Positions 7,443-16,002 of a stretch of 64,000 bases of DNA are shown here, in pieces. Location of the stretch: NCBI RefSeq assembly GCF_018623055.1, contig NZ_CP076019.1, positions 1,674,001-1,738,000 of the forward strand, in the 5' to 3' direction. How positions within the stretch are numbered: position 1 is the first letter of the stretch; every line of letters starts with the position of its first letter. Under the pieces are notes generated by a model. The model worked only from the letters and a program-made list of their open reading frames with translations. It made no database searches and was not told where the DNA came from. Position numbers and translations under genes: made by a program. The stretch is from Halorubrum sp. 2020YC2. Its GTDB lineage: Archaea; Halobacteriota; Halobacteria; Halobacteriales; Haloferacaceae.

Positions 7443-8234
7443 GTGACAAATACCAGAGACACCGTTCGTATCTCCGTCGTTCAACTCGACGAGTACGGGC
7501 CCTGGACGGTCGAACCGTCACCGCGACGGGAAACGGACTTACAGGCGCTCCAAGCGCGTCTGTACGCCGACTTCGCCGACTTCGTCGGCCGCAGCGACGG
7601 CTACGCGTTCTTCAACCGCTTCGACAACATGCTCGGCATCGCCAACGGCATCGATGTCGCGGAGTACGAGCGGTTCCAAGAACGCGTCCGCAACCGATAC
7701 CCGATCACCGTCAGTATCGGCGTCGGAGAGGGGAAAACGCCGGTCCGCGCGGTGGAAGTGGCGAGCCAGCAGCTCCAAGACGCGGGGAGCGCGCAGGACC
7801 CCGACCGGCGGGAGGTCCTCAGCGCCGGGGACACGAGCGGCTCGTCCGGTCACGTCACCATCGCACACTTCGATATCGTCGGCGTGACCGAGTCGTTTAC
7901 CGACACGGAACACGCCGCGACGGCCGGACTCGCGATCCAGCGGTCGATGCTCGCGCTCAAGCAGCGGCTCCTCTCCGAACACGACAGCATCGCCCAGTTC
8001 GTCGGCGGAGACAACATGATCGCCGTCTGTCCGCAGTTGAGCGAGGACGCGTTCGGCGACGTCGTCGACCACGTGTACGACCAGACCGGCATCGAGTACC
8101 AGGTCGGCATCGGCTCGGGACCGACGGCCCACGGCGCGGGCGACCGGGCGAAGGAGGCGCTCGAACACTGCCGGGAGACCGGGACGAGAGTCCACGAAGC
8201 CACGACGATACAGCAGCAGGCGACGGATGACTGA
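7443..8234 (+). CDS. gch3: GTP cyclohydrolase III (GTP cyclohydrolase IIa)
   Basis: A 263-residue homologue of archaeal GCH III (MJ0145/ArfA type), which opens GTP to the formamidopyrimidine FAPy, first step of archaeal riboflavin and F420 synthesis. Family signatures are FFNRFDNMLGIANG near residue 57, ITVSIGVGEGKTPVRAVEVA near 95, and FVGGDNMIAVCP near 184, the two half-domains of the nucleotidyl-cyclase-like fold. GTG at 7443 is 27 bp after an AT-rich TATA element (TTTTATTTAATT, 7410-7421). It overlaps the dehydrogenase gene by 8 bp, so its product probably feeds the downstream enzymes rather than, or as well as, flavin synthesis. Confidence 0.92.
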   Translation: MTNTRDTVRISVVQLDEYGPWTVEPSPRRETDLQALQARLYADFADFVGRSDGYAFFNRFDNMLGIANGIDVAEYERFQERVRNRYPITVSIGVGEGKTPVRAVEVASQQLQDAGSAQDPDRREVLSAGDTSGSSGHVTIAHFDIVGVTESFTDTEHAATAGLAIQRSMLALKQRLLSEHDSIAQFVGGDNMIAVCPQLSEDAFGDVVDHVYDQTGIEYQVGIGSGPTAHGAGDRAKEALEHCRETGTRVHEATTIQQQATDD

Positions 8235-9234
8235 ACGGGCGCTCGTGTTCACCGACGAACGGGAGGTCACCGTCGAGGAGACTGAGGCGACCGACCCGGG
8301 CGCGAACGAGGTGACGGTCGACGCCCACCTCTCGGCCATCAGCTCGGGGACGGAGCTGCTGGTCTACCGCGGTCAGGCACCGTCGGGTATCGCGGCCGAC
8401 TCGTCGTTGGAGACGCTGAACGGCGATCTCTCGTTCCCGCTCCAGTACGGCTACGCGTTGGTCGGCACCGTCGTCGACGCCGGAGGGAACGTCGACGACG
8501 CGTGGGTGGACCGAGAGGTGATCGCCTTCCACCCCCATCAGACGCGGTTCACCTCCACGACGGACTGTCTGACTCCCCTACCGCCGGATATCGAACGGCG
8601 AGCGGGCGCCCTGTTCCCGTCGGCCGAGACGGCGACGAACTTCCTGCTCGACGGCGCACCGAAGCTCGGCGAACGGGTGGTCGTGTTCGGCGCCGGCGTC
8701 ATCGGCCTCTGCACGATCCGCCTGCTCGCAGAGTTCCCGCTCGACTCGCTGGTCGTCGTCGAACCGCGGGCCTCGCGGCGCGACTTGGCCCGGGAGTTCG
8801 GCGCCGACGAGGCGGTCCCGCCGGCCGACGTCGACGCCCTGTTCGAGTCCGTCGGCGACGGTCACGCGGACCTCGTGTACGAGCTCTCGGGACGACCGGA
8901 CACGCTCAACGACGCGATAGACGTCGTCGGGTACGACGGCCGGATCGTCGTCGGATCGTGGTACGGGTCCAAGCGGTCGGATCTCCAGCTCGGGGGGTCG
9001 TTCCACCGCGACCGCGTCGACCTCATCTCGAGCCAGGTGAGCACGATCGACCCGTCGCTGCGCGGTCGGTGGTCGAAGGACCGCCGCACGGATACCGCGC
9101 TCGACGCTCTGCGAACGATCGACCACGAGGCGCTGATCACCGACGTGATCCCCTTCGAGCGGGCCGGAGACGCCTACGAACGACTCGACGAGGCGCCCGA
9201 TGGAACGATTCAGGTGCTGCTCTCGTACGACTGA
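8227..9234 (+). CDS. Medium-chain dehydrogenase/reductase (zinc-ADH superfamily)
   Basis: 335 residues with an MDR fold: a GroES-like N-terminus (ISSGTELLVYRGQAP near residue 40) and a Rossmann domain (VVFGAGVIGLCTIRLLAEF near 155). The usual catalytic zinc ligands (Cys ... GHE) are not seen, so it may be a zinc-free oxidoreductase like the BchC-type branch that shares the SGTELLVYRG segment. The start ATG overlaps the GCH III stop by 8 bp and the next gene begins 3 bp after its stop, so it is the second gene of a four-gene operon. The substrate is unknown; a pteridine or sugar alcohol is a context guess. Confidence 0.85.
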   Translation: MTERALVFTDEREVTVEETEATDPGANEVTVDAHLSAISSGTELLVYRGQAPSGIAADSSLETLNGDLSFPLQYGYALVGTVVDAGGNVDDAWVDREVIAFHPHQTRFTSTTDCLTPLPPDIERRAGALFPSAETATNFLLDGAPKLGERVVVFGAGVIGLCTIRLLAEFPLDSLVVVEPRASRRDLAREFGADEAVPPADVDALFESVGDGHADLVYELSGRPDTLNDAIDVVGYDGRIVVGSWYGSKRSDLQLGGSFHRDRVDLISSQVSTIDPSLRGRWSKDRRTDTALDALRTIDHEALITDVIPFERAGDAYERLDEAPDGTIQVLLSYD

Positions 9235-9237
9235 CAT

Positions 9238-9654
9238 ATGCCATCCAACAACGACTCTGACACGCCAGACGGAGCGCACAGACTGATGGTCAAACGCGAG
9301 TTCATCGCGCAGCACTTCCTGACGGTCCCCGACCCGGAGCCACCGGAGGGAGACGTTCACAGCCACCGGTTCACCGTGGAGGTAGAGTTCGCCGCCGACT
9401 CGCTGGCCGAGTACGGCTACCTCGTGAACATCAACGAGGTGGAGTCGCTCCTCGACGATATCGAGGGGCGGTACCGCGACGCGCTGCTCAACGATCTGCC
9501 GGAGTTCGAGGGGCTGAACCCGAGTGTCGAGCGCTTTGCCCGCATCGTCTGTGACCGATTCCGCGAGGCCCTCTCGGGTGATAATCCAGACGAGGTCACG
9601 GTCCGCATCTGGGAGGACGACCTCGCGTGGGCGAGCTACCGGACGGCGATATGA
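9238..9654 (+). CDS. 6-pyruvoyltetrahydropterin synthase / QueD family protein
   Basis: 138 residues of the PTPS/QueD tunnelling fold. The three zinc His are present: AQHFL near residue 26 and VHSHRF near 42-44, the family's HGHNY motif. The C-terminal Glu motif IWEDDLAWASY fits the substrate-binding Glu. The catalytic Cys that normally precedes the HGH motif is absent (the segment is VPDPEPPEGDVHSHRF), so the chemistry should differ from classical PTPS and QueD. It lies 3 bp after the dehydrogenase gene and overlaps the methyltransferase start as ATGA. It likely acts on a pteridine derived from the GCH III product. Confidence 0.85.
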   Translation: MPSNNDSDTPDGAHRLMVKREFIAQHFLTVPDPEPPEGDVHSHRFTVEVEFAADSLAEYGYLVNINEVESLLDDIEGRYRDALLNDLPEFEGLNPSVERFARIVCDRFREALSGDNPDEVTVRIWEDDLAWASYRTAI

Positions 9655-10505
9655 ACCACGCGCAGATCCGATACCTGGAGGCCAAACGCAGCGTCGACGA
9701 GCGCTCGCGGTCGCGCAGGGTCGCGGACCGACTGTTCGAGGCCCTGCCGGAGTCGCCGACGGTCGGCGAGGCCGGCGCGGGGACCGGGACGGCGGTCCCG
9801 TGGCTGCTCGAACGGGGGGTGACCGGGGGGTCGTACAGAGGGATCGACCTGTCGCCGACCGTGATCGCCCACGCGAAGCGGACGCAACCGGCGGCGCTCC
9901 GGTACAGAGGGTACGACGTCACCGACACCGAGACCGGCGGCACCGTCGGCGATTTCCGGTTCGGGTTCGAAGTGGGCGACGCGCTCGAAGAGCTCCGGGG
10001 GCACAGCCACGACCTCGTCGTCGCCCAGCAGTTCATGGATCTCGTCCCGCTCGAGTCGGCCGTCGACGCGCTGACGGCGGCGGTCGGCGGGGGCGGCCTC
10101 GTGTACTGCCCGCTGACGTTCGACGGCGTGACGGTCTTTCAGCCGGACCACCCCGCCGACGGCGAGATACAGCGAGCGTATCACGACGCGATCGACGCCG
10201 ACGCCGACCGCGAGACGCGCGCGGGGCGGCACCTCCTCGATGAGTTCCGCAACCGGGCCGGATCGCTGCTCGCCGTCGACGCCTCCGACGCCATCGTACG
10301 GCCCCGAAACGGTGGGTATCCCGCCGACGAGCGCTACTTCATGAGCTGCCTACTGGACTTCGTCGAGGAGTCGGTCCCGCCGGAGGCGACCCCGGCAGTC
10401 GGCGACTGGCTGTCGGCGAGACGTGACCAGCTGGCGGACGGGCGCCTCTCGTACGTCGGACACCGGTACGATTTCCTGTACCGAACGTCGGACGAGGAGA
10501 CGTGA
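9651..10505 (+). CDS. SAM-dependent methyltransferase of the pterin-type operon
   Basis: Start chosen at ATG 9651, overlapping the PTPS stop as ATGA, giving 284 residues. Motif I of class I methyltransferases reads VGEAGAGTGTAVPWLLERG near residue 43, followed by YRGIDLSPTVIAHAK and the acidic HDLVVAQQFMDLVPLESAVDAL motif. The tail CLLDFVEESVPP...SARRDQLADGRLSYVGHRYDF shows no further domain. As last gene of the operon it may methylate the pteridine or a conjugate. This is inference from operon structure; the fold assignment is firm. Confidence 0.85.
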   Translation: MNHAQIRYLEAKRSVDERSRSRRVADRLFEALPESPTVGEAGAGTGTAVPWLLERGVTGGSYRGIDLSPTVIAHAKRTQPAALRYRGYDVTDTETGGTVGDFRFGFEVGDALEELRGHSHDLVVAQQFMDLVPLESAVDALTAAVGGGGLVYCPLTFDGVTVFQPDHPADGEIQRAYHDAIDADADRETRAGRHLLDEFRNRAGSLLAVDASDAIVRPRNGGYPADERYFMSCLLDFVEESVPPEATPAVGDWLSARRDQLADGRLSYVGHRYDFLYRTSDEET

Positions 10506-10581
10506 AACGGCGGGCGGTCCGGGGGGCCACCTCACCGCCGCAGACCGATCCTTCTAATCGCGGGCGGCCGAATCCCCCTCC

Positions 10582-11439
10582 ATGACGGAGGACCTCGGCA
10601 CGCCCGTGCTGGACGACCACCTCCACCTCGACCCGCGACACGGCCGCGGGGTCGAGGCCGTCGAGGAGTTCGCTCACCTGGGTGGCACCCACCTGCTCGT
10701 GGTGAACAAGCCCTCGTGGCTGCTCGGCGTCGAGCCCGACGAGCCGGCCGACTTCCGGGCCGTCTTCGAGGAGACGCTGGAGACGGTCGCGGCCGCGACG
10801 GAGGCGCTCCCGGGGCGCGCGTGGCCCGTTCTGGGCGTCCATCCCGGCCTGATCAGCCGGCTCGTCGACGAGCGCAACTTTTCGCCCGAGGCGGCCCGCG
10901 ACCTCATGCGCGGCGGGCTGGCGGTCGCGAGCGAGTACGTCGCGGACGGCGACGCGCTCGCGCTGAAGTCCGGGCGGCCCCACTACGACGTGAGCGACGC
11001 GGTCTGGGAGGCGTCGAACGCGGTCACGCGGCGCGCGTTCGAGTTGGGCGCCGACGTCGACTGCGCGGTCCAGCTCCACACCGAGGCCACCGAGGACCTG
11101 ACCGGCCTCGCGGCGGTCGCCGACGAGGTTGGCCTCGACCCCTCGCGCGTCGTCAAACACTACGCAGCGGGGGAGCTGGCCGGCGTCACGCCGAGCGTGA
11201 TGAGCGACAAGGACCGACTGGAGCGCGCCGCCGAGGCCGGCGAGCCGTTCCTGATGGAGACGGACTTCGTCGACGACCCCGACCGCCCGGGGATGGTGCT
11301 GGGCCCGAAGACCGTCCCGCGGCGGGTGCGCTGGCTGCTGGCGGAGGGGTACGACGAGGCCGTTCGGCGCGCGCACGTTGAGACGCCCCGCGACGTGTAC
11401 GGGATCGACACCGAGGCGACGCTCGACCGAGCGCCCTGA
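10582..11439 (+). CDS. TatD-related metal-dependent hydrolase
   Basis: 285 residues of the amidohydrolase/TatD superfamily. Metal ligands are visible in order: DDHLHLDP (HxH, residue about 12), LGVHPGL near 90, VQLHTEATED near 160, RVVKHYAAGE near 190, and METDFVDDPDRPG near 220. The family comprises metal-dependent hydrolases, some with 3'-5' nuclease activity; archaeal members like this one are mostly uncharacterised. It follows the pterin-type operon by 76 bp on the same strand but has its own weak AT-rich element (TTCTAAT near 10552), so it is probably separate. Confidence 0.85.
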   Translation: MTEDLGTPVLDDHLHLDPRHGRGVEAVEEFAHLGGTHLLVVNKPSWLLGVEPDEPADFRAVFEETLETVAAATEALPGRAWPVLGVHPGLISRLVDERNFSPEAARDLMRGGLAVASEYVADGDALALKSGRPHYDVSDAVWEASNAVTRRAFELGADVDCAVQLHTEATEDLTGLAAVADEVGLDPSRVVKHYAAGELAGVTPSVMSDKDRLERAAEAGEPFLMETDFVDDPDRPGMVLGPKTVPRRVRWLLAEGYDEAVRRAHVETPRDVYGIDTEATLDRAP

Positions 11440-11523
11440 ATTCGGGATTCACGCGGGTGAGACCCTATCTCGGGCGGCGATCGATAGGAAAGGCATTTGA
11501 GTAGTCCGGGCGACGTACGGGAC

Positions 11524-12105
11524 ATGACCGACGACGACGCCGTTGAAACGTTCTATACCGACGAACGCTGGCAGAACTGGCTCGAGCGGCTGGCCGAAGA
11601 GGAGCTCGACCCCGAGAACGAGGACTCCGCGCGGCTCCTCCTCAACCTCCAAGACGACGCCGCGATCGCGGTCGTGAAGGTGCTCGCCGCGTTCGACGAG
11701 GACCGCATCGACGAGGACCGCGCCGTCGAGGAGATCCACGACATCCGCGACATCGTCCTCGACGACGTCGAGTTCGACGACGAGGACAAGGCGATGCTGA
11801 TCGACGGCGTCCAGACCTCGCTCGTCCCCGTCTTCTACGCGGCCGAGGAGTACGTCGTCGGCGGCGTCGTCGACGGCGACGTGAGCGAGTTCGTCCGCGC
11901 GGCCGCCGAGGCCGAGGAGGGCGACGACTTAGACGCCGCGCTCGGCTACGTCGTTCAAGCCGGCACGCGCGTCGTCGACGGCGAGGAACTCGACATCGAA
12001 CTCGTCGAGGACCTGGAGTACGGGCTCGTCTCCGAGTGGGTCAACGGCCTCGACTCCCTCCAGTCGGCCATCGAGGACCCGGAAGTCGTCGAGGAAGAGG
12101 ACTGA
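11524..12105 (+). CDS. DUF2150 family protein
   Basis: Start chosen at ATG 11524 (MTDDDAVETFYTDERWQNW, 193 aa) rather than an upstream in-frame GTG at 11497. The very acidic all-helical sequence, with WQNWLERLAEEELDPENEDSARLLLNLQDD near the N-terminus and AVVKVLAAFDEDRIDEDRAV after it, matches the haloarchaeal DUF2150 family. Function is unknown; no catalytic motif or membrane segment. It is monocistronic as far as the spacing shows. Confidence 0.88.
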   Translation: MTDDDAVETFYTDERWQNWLERLAEEELDPENEDSARLLLNLQDDAAIAVVKVLAAFDEDRIDEDRAVEEIHDIRDIVLDDVEFDDEDKAMLIDGVQTSLVPVFYAAEEYVVGGVVDGDVSEFVRAAAEAEEGDDLDAALGYVVQAGTRVVDGEELDIELVEDLEYGLVSEWVNGLDSLQSAIEDPEVVEEED

Positions 12106-12178
12106 CGGCGTCGGCGGATCCGCCCTCGCCGGGTCGATCGAGGTGAAGCGTTTTCAGCGCACGTAGCGTCCGGTCCGT

Positions 12179-12661
12179 ATGGTGACTCTCGCTGCCGGAC
12201 TGGCGATCGCGCTGCTCGTCGTCTGGACGGCCAGTTCGTTCGTCCCGCTCGTGCCGGGCGGCGCCCTCGCGGCGCTGACCGTCGTCGGCTACGCGTACAC
12301 CACCGGGTTCGCGGAACCGAGCCTCGCCGTGGTGGTCGCGCTCGTTCTCGTCTCGCTGCTGGCCTCGGCCGCGGACCTCGCGTCGGGAATGGTCTCCGGG
12401 CGGCTCGGCGGTGCCTCCACCCGGACCGTCGTCGTCGGGACGCTGGTGGGGATCGCCCTCTTGATCCCGCTCGGCCCGATCGGGCTCGTCGTCGGACTGG
12501 GCGGCACCGTCTTCCTCGCCGCGCTGAACGAACACGACGGCGACACGCGCGAGGCCGCTCGGCAGGCGGCCTACGCCGTGGTCGGCGCCCTCGCCAGCGC
12601 GTTCGTCCAGGCCGTCCTGCTCGCCGGCGTCACGGTCGCGTTCGCGCTGGCGGTCCTCTGA
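12179..12661 (+). CDS. DUF456 family membrane protein
   Basis: 160 residues, mostly hydrophobic, with about five membrane segments and two Gly-rich re-entrant repeats (SSFVPLVPGG near residue 20 and LLIPLGPIGLVVGLGG near 100), the DUF456 signature. The family is small, widespread and of unknown function. GCGTTTTCA at 12148-12156 is about 27 bp before the ATG, consistent with a leaderless message. It is convergent with the DUF63 gene, 7 bp away. Confidence 0.85.
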   Translation: MVTLAAGLAIALLVVWTASSFVPLVPGGALAALTVVGYAYTTGFAEPSLAVVVALVLVSLLASAADLASGMVSGRLGGASTRTVVVGTLVGIALLIPLGPIGLVVGLGGTVFLAALNEHDGDTREAARQAAYAVVGALASAFVQAVLLAGVTVAFALAVL

Positions 12662-12668
12662 TCCCTCT

Positions 12669-13478
12669 TCACGCCGCGACGGAGAACAGCAGCAGGTTGT
12701 GCGCCGCCGGGCCCAGCCCCATCGCCGCGACGAACCCTAAGAGGAGGTACCCCTCCCCCGGCGTCTCGCGGACGTACGCCGCGAACAGCCACGTCACGGC
12801 GCTCGCGACCGCGAGCTTCACGAGGAGGAACAGCCACCCCTCCCCAAGCACCGGCACCGGCGGAATCCCGCCGAGTTCGAGCAGGAACCGCGAGACCGGC
12901 GTCCGCTCTCCGAAGCCGAGCTGGGTCGTCCCGACCGCGGTGGAGACGCCGTCGAGCGCGTGGCCGAACACCGCGAGGGCGCCGACGCCGCCGGTGACCG
13001 CGGTCTCGGGGCGGAGCCGGGTGAGAGCGCCCCAAGCGACGCCGGCGACGAGGAGACTGAGCGCGAGCGCGACCCCCGACCACCCGGCGCCCTCAGGGGA
13101 GACTCCGGTCGAGGCCGCGACCGCGACGACTGGGACGAGACAGAGCACGCCGGCGGCCGCGAGCGCCGAGGCGACCCGGTCCGGGTGGACGGCGTCGGCG
13201 GCGAGCCACGCCGCGCCCGCCAGCGACCCGGCCGTGAGGTAGACGGTCGGAGAACCGGCGAGCGGGGAGAGCAGCGGCGGGAGCGCGTCGACGACGTAGA
13301 GGACGTGGGCCGCGGAGCCGAACGCCATCCACGGGGCGAGCGCGAGCACGCGCCGGGCGGTGACCGGGGGTCGACGGCGGCGGAGCGCGGCGACGACCCC
13401 GCCGGTCGCGAGCAGGACGGTGAGGAGGTACGGCGCGGGCGGGAGCGTCGTGCCCGCCGGGAGGAGGCCGCCGACCAT
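12669..13478 (-). CDS. DUF63 family membrane protein
   Basis: 269 residues starting at ATG 13478 (MVGGLLPAGTTLPPAPYLL); the frame stays open far upstream but that part is a GC-rich shadow. Seven or so membrane segments, with the DUF63 core LAVFGHALDGVSTAVGTTQLGF (His/Asp in a membrane helix), ERTPVSRFLLEL, and GLGPAAHNLLLFSV at the C-terminus. DUF63 proteins are archaeal and uncharacterised; the buried His and Asp suggest a transport or membrane enzyme role (inference). The start overlaps the UspA stop (TGATG), so the two are translationally coupled. Confidence 0.88.
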   Translation of the reverse strand: MVGGLLPAGTTLPPAPYLLTVLLATGGVVAALRRRRPPVTARRVLALAPWMAFGSAAHVLYVVDALPPLLSPLAGSPTVYLTAGSLAGAAWLAADAVHPDRVASALAAAGVLCLVPVVAVAASTGVSPEGAGWSGVALALSLLVAGVAWGALTRLRPETAVTGGVGALAVFGHALDGVSTAVGTTQLGFGERTPVSRFLLELGGIPPVPVLGEGWLFLLVKLAVASAVTWLFAAYVRETPGEGYLLLGFVAAMGLGPAAHNLLLFSVAA

Positions 13479-13927
13479 CAGACGGACAGCACGGGCTGGC
13501 TCGCGTACAGGAGGACGTACTCGGCGGCCTTCCCCAGCACCTCGCCGGGGTCGCCGGAGACCGGCTCGCGCGGGACGACGATGAAGTCGGACTCCAGCTC
13601 CTCGGCGGTGTCGAGGACGACGCTCCCGGGGTGGACGGTCTTCACCGAGGTGGAGAAGCCGTACGCGATGGAGTTGCTGTGGGGGACCTCGGCGGCCTCC
13701 GCGCGTCGCGCGACGGAGTCGGTGAACGCCTCGGAGTCGTCGGCCACCTCGCTCTCGTCGACCACGCCGTGGTCGATGGCCCGGACGACGTCCTCGTCGA
13801 GCACGTACAGCGCGTGGACGCTCGCCTCGTACTCCGCCGCGAGCGCGATGGCGTAATCGACCGCCTCGTGTGACTCCTCGCTGCCGTCGACGGGCACGAG
13901 GACGAGGTCGATGTCGAGATCGGTCAT
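13478..13927 (-). CDS. UspA family universal stress protein
   Basis: Start chosen at ATG 13927 (MTDLDIDLVLVPVDGSEES, 149 aa); an upstream ATG at 13954 adds nine unlike residues. The fold is clear from LVPVDGSEESHEAVDYAIALA, HALYVLDEDVVRAI and ESDFIVVPREPVSGDPGEVLGKAAEYVLLYASQPVLSV. The usual ATP-binding G-2x-G-9x-G(S/T) motif is poorly kept (GDPGEVLGKAAEYVL), so it may not bind ATP. It is the first gene of a two-gene unit with the DUF63 membrane protein, whose activity it might modulate. Confidence 0.88.
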   Translation of the reverse strand: MTDLDIDLVLVPVDGSEESHEAVDYAIALAAEYEASVHALYVLDEDVVRAIDHGVVDESEVADDSEAFTDSVARRAEAAEVPHSNSIAYGFSTSVKTVHPGSVVLDTAEELESDFIVVPREPVSGDPGEVLGKAAEYVLLYASQPVLSV

Positions 13928-13987
13928 ACCCGAGTCGTCGGCGGGGGAGGTCAAAAAGCCCGCCCCAACGCCGCGACCGCAGCGGTC

Positions 13988-14908
13988 TCAGTACCCGGAC
14001 AGCTCCCGCTGGCCGGCCTCCCGGCGCTCGGCGGGCGGGACGTTCGTCGCGACGATCTCGTCGACCGCGTCCCGGTTGTCGCCGTCGCTGTTGATCGCGC
14101 GGGTCGCGTCCTCGCGGTCGACGCGGAACCCCGCCTCGTCGTACGCGTCGTACATCACGCCGCTGTTCGAGAGCACGACCCACACCCCGGCCTCGTCCAG
14201 TTCGCCGGCGACGTCGAGCAGGCGGCGCTGGTCCTCGCGGTCGAACCCCGAGGCGCTGTACTCGTTGAACTTCGCGGTCGCGCTCATCGGCTCGTACGGC
14301 GGGTCGAAGTAGACCAGATCGCCCGGCTCCGCGGCGTCGAGGACGTACGCGAAGTCGCCGTTACGGAGCTCGGCGTCGTCGAGCAGGTCGCTCGCGAGCC
14401 GGATCCGGTCGCGCTGGACCCAGTCGGGGTCGGCGTACCGACCGATCGGGACGTTGAACCCGCCGTCGGCGTTCTCGCGGTAGAGTCCGTTGTAGCAGGT
14501 GCGGTTGAGGTAGAGGAGGAGCGCGGCCTCCTCCAGCGGGTCGAACGCCCCCTCGTACGGGCGGCGGTTGAACCGCGCGCGCTGCTGGTAGTAGTAGGCG
14601 TCCACATCGCGGCCGCGCGCGGTCTCCTCGGCGTGCGGGAGGGCCGGGTCCGGGTCGCTCTCGGGGTCGTCGAACGCCGCGAGGCGGTCGATCAGCTCCT
14701 TGGGCCGGTCGCGGACCTGCTCGTAGAAGTTCACGAGCCGGGGGTTCGCGTCGTTGACCGTCGCGTCGGCGGGCTCTAAGTCGAAGAAGACGGCGCCGCC
14801 GCCGAGGAACGGCTCGTGGTACCGGCCGAACTCGGCCGGAAACCGAGCGTACAGCTCGTCGAGCAGCTGCCGCTTCCCGCCGGCCCACTTCAGGATCGGC
14901 TCGGCCAT
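13988..14908 (-). CDS. dam: DNA adenine methylase, D12 class (Dam-like)
   Basis: Start chosen at ATG 14908 (MAEPILKWAGGKRQLL, 306 aa), the canonical beginning of D12-class N6-adenine methyltransferases. Motif X is KWAGGKRQLL, motif I is EPFLGGGAVFFDL near residue 32, and catalytic motif IV is LVYFDPPYEPMSATAKF (DPPY) near 195; NRTCYNGLYRENADGGFNVPIG is also typical. The enzyme should methylate adenine in a short palindrome, GATC being the classical target. No cognate endonuclease is adjacent, so it looks like an orphan methylase. It sits 60 bp upstream of the uspA gene on the same strand. Confidence 0.93.
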   Translation of the reverse strand: MAEPILKWAGGKRQLLDELYARFPAEFGRYHEPFLGGGAVFFDLEPADATVNDANPRLVNFYEQVRDRPKELIDRLAAFDDPESDPDPALPHAEETARGRDVDAYYYQQRARFNRRPYEGAFDPLEEAALLLYLNRTCYNGLYRENADGGFNVPIGRYADPDWVQRDRIRLASDLLDDAELRNGDFAYVLDAAEPGDLVYFDPPYEPMSATAKFNEYSASGFDREDQRRLLDVAGELDEAGVWVVLSNSGVMYDAYDEAGFRVDREDATRAINSDGDNRDAVDEIVATNVPPAERREAGQRELSGY

Positions 14909-14999
14909 CCGTCGGGTGTCGCCCGCGCCCGGGGATAAACGTCCCGGGCCGCGTCCGCCGCGCCCGTCCACTCGTCTCTCGGGTCGCGCGGTCGACCGC

Positions 15000-15290
15000 T
15001 CAGTCGTCGTCGGACTCCGGCAGCGGGAGGCCGTCGACGTGGTCGGCGGCCTCCTCGAAGTTCGGGCCGGGTTCGATGGTGCCGGCCTCCCGGTCCCACT
15101 CGATGTAGCCGGCCTCTTCGAGGGCCGGGAGGTGGGTTTCGCGGAGCTCGGCCGCTATCTCCTCGGCCCGTCCGCGAACGCGCAGATCCGCGACCGTCTC
15201 GACGGTCCCGTCCGCGAGACCGGCGACCACGCGCCTGCGCTCCGGCGCCGCGACGACCGCTGGATCGGTGGTGCGAGTGTCGATTGACAT
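15000..15290 (-). CDS. Winged-helix DNA-binding protein, DUF7344-like
   Basis: Start chosen at ATG 15290 (MSIDTRTTDPAVV, 96 aa); the longer upstream frame is non-homologous. The helix pattern RRRVVAGLADGTVETVADLR, then ELRETHLPALEEAGYIEWDREAGTI, is a compact winged helix with a beta wing, like haloarchaeal DUF7344 regulators. No sensor domain is attached. An AT-rich element (TTTTATTTCG on the minus strand, 15327-15337) lies 40 bp upstream. The target is unknown. Confidence 0.8.
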   Translation of the reverse strand: MSIDTRTTDPAVVAAPERRRVVAGLADGTVETVADLRVRGRAEEIAAELRETHLPALEEAGYIEWDREAGTIEPGPNFEEAADHVDGLPLPESDDD

Positions 15291-15628
15291 CGTGTGTCTA
15301 TCCGTATCTACGGGAGGTATCGAACCGAAATAAAAGCACCGGCGAGCGCACGCGGACATCGGTCCGCGCCGCCGACCGAGCGCGGCGTCGAGGCGGGTCC
15401 CGCGAGCGGCGCGTTCGCCCTCGGAGAGCCCCGGACGCGGGGGCCGATCGATGCCGCGTTCGGCGTAAGTCACAGAAGTGTGAGAAGTATACCAACGAGT
15501 ACCATGGTACAGTTTACACCTCATTAACAACCGTTTTAGAACTTCTAGCAGGATGGTGTGTGGTACCGATTCTCAGAACTTATTTGGAAAGTGAAAGGTT
15601 TTAGTCGCCGGAGTTCGTACGGAGTAGT

Positions 15629-15916
15629 ATGAATCGAGACACCACCGCTACGGGGGCGCGGCGCCGACCCGTTGGCTCCGAATCGCCGCCCGCCGCCCGC
15701 TCGTCGCTGGGGACGCTCGCGTACCTGGCGCTCGTCGTCGTCCCGTTCGTCGCGCTCGCGTACCCCGTGCCGACCGTCGCGCTGCTGACCGGCACCGTCG
15801 CGCTCGCCGTCCTCTCGCGGTCCGTCCTGCGGACCCTTCGCCGGCGCAGCGGCCGCGTCCGGACGCTCACGCTCCCCGGACTGGGGACCGTCGAGTACCG
15901 CATCACGACGAACTGA
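15629..15916 (+). CDS. Small two-TM membrane protein
   Basis: 95 residues: a polar Arg-rich N-terminus, two hydrophobic segments (about 28-45 and 48-64) split by a Pro, then a basic stretch VLRTLRRRSGRVRTL and a short beta tail. GGTTTTAG at 15598-15605 is about 27 bp before the ATG, a normal leaderless arrangement. The family is not recognised. The AT-rich gap before it (15480-15600) shows only a 12-bp palindrome (15499-15510), which chance could give. Confidence 0.65.
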   Translation: MNRDTTATGARRRPVGSESPPAARSSLGTLAYLALVVVPFVALAYPVPTVALLTGTVALAVLSRSVLRTLRRRSGRVRTLTLPGLGTVEYRITTN

Positions 15917-16002
15917 ACGCGCGAGCGACCGACCGCCGGTCGGAACGCCGCCGAGCCGCCCTCGAAGAAAAATCGCAGCCGCCGTGCGACCTGCCGTCCT
16001 TC

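Noticed and set aside
13479-14183. Long N-terminal extension of the DUF63 reading frame
   Set aside because: It overlaps uspA and dam in another frame and has no homology pattern; DUF63 proteins start at the Met at 13478.
15499-15510. GTACCATGGTAC palindrome
   Set aside because: A 12-bp palindrome is expected about 16 times in 64 kb by chance, and it lies away from a clear promoter position.
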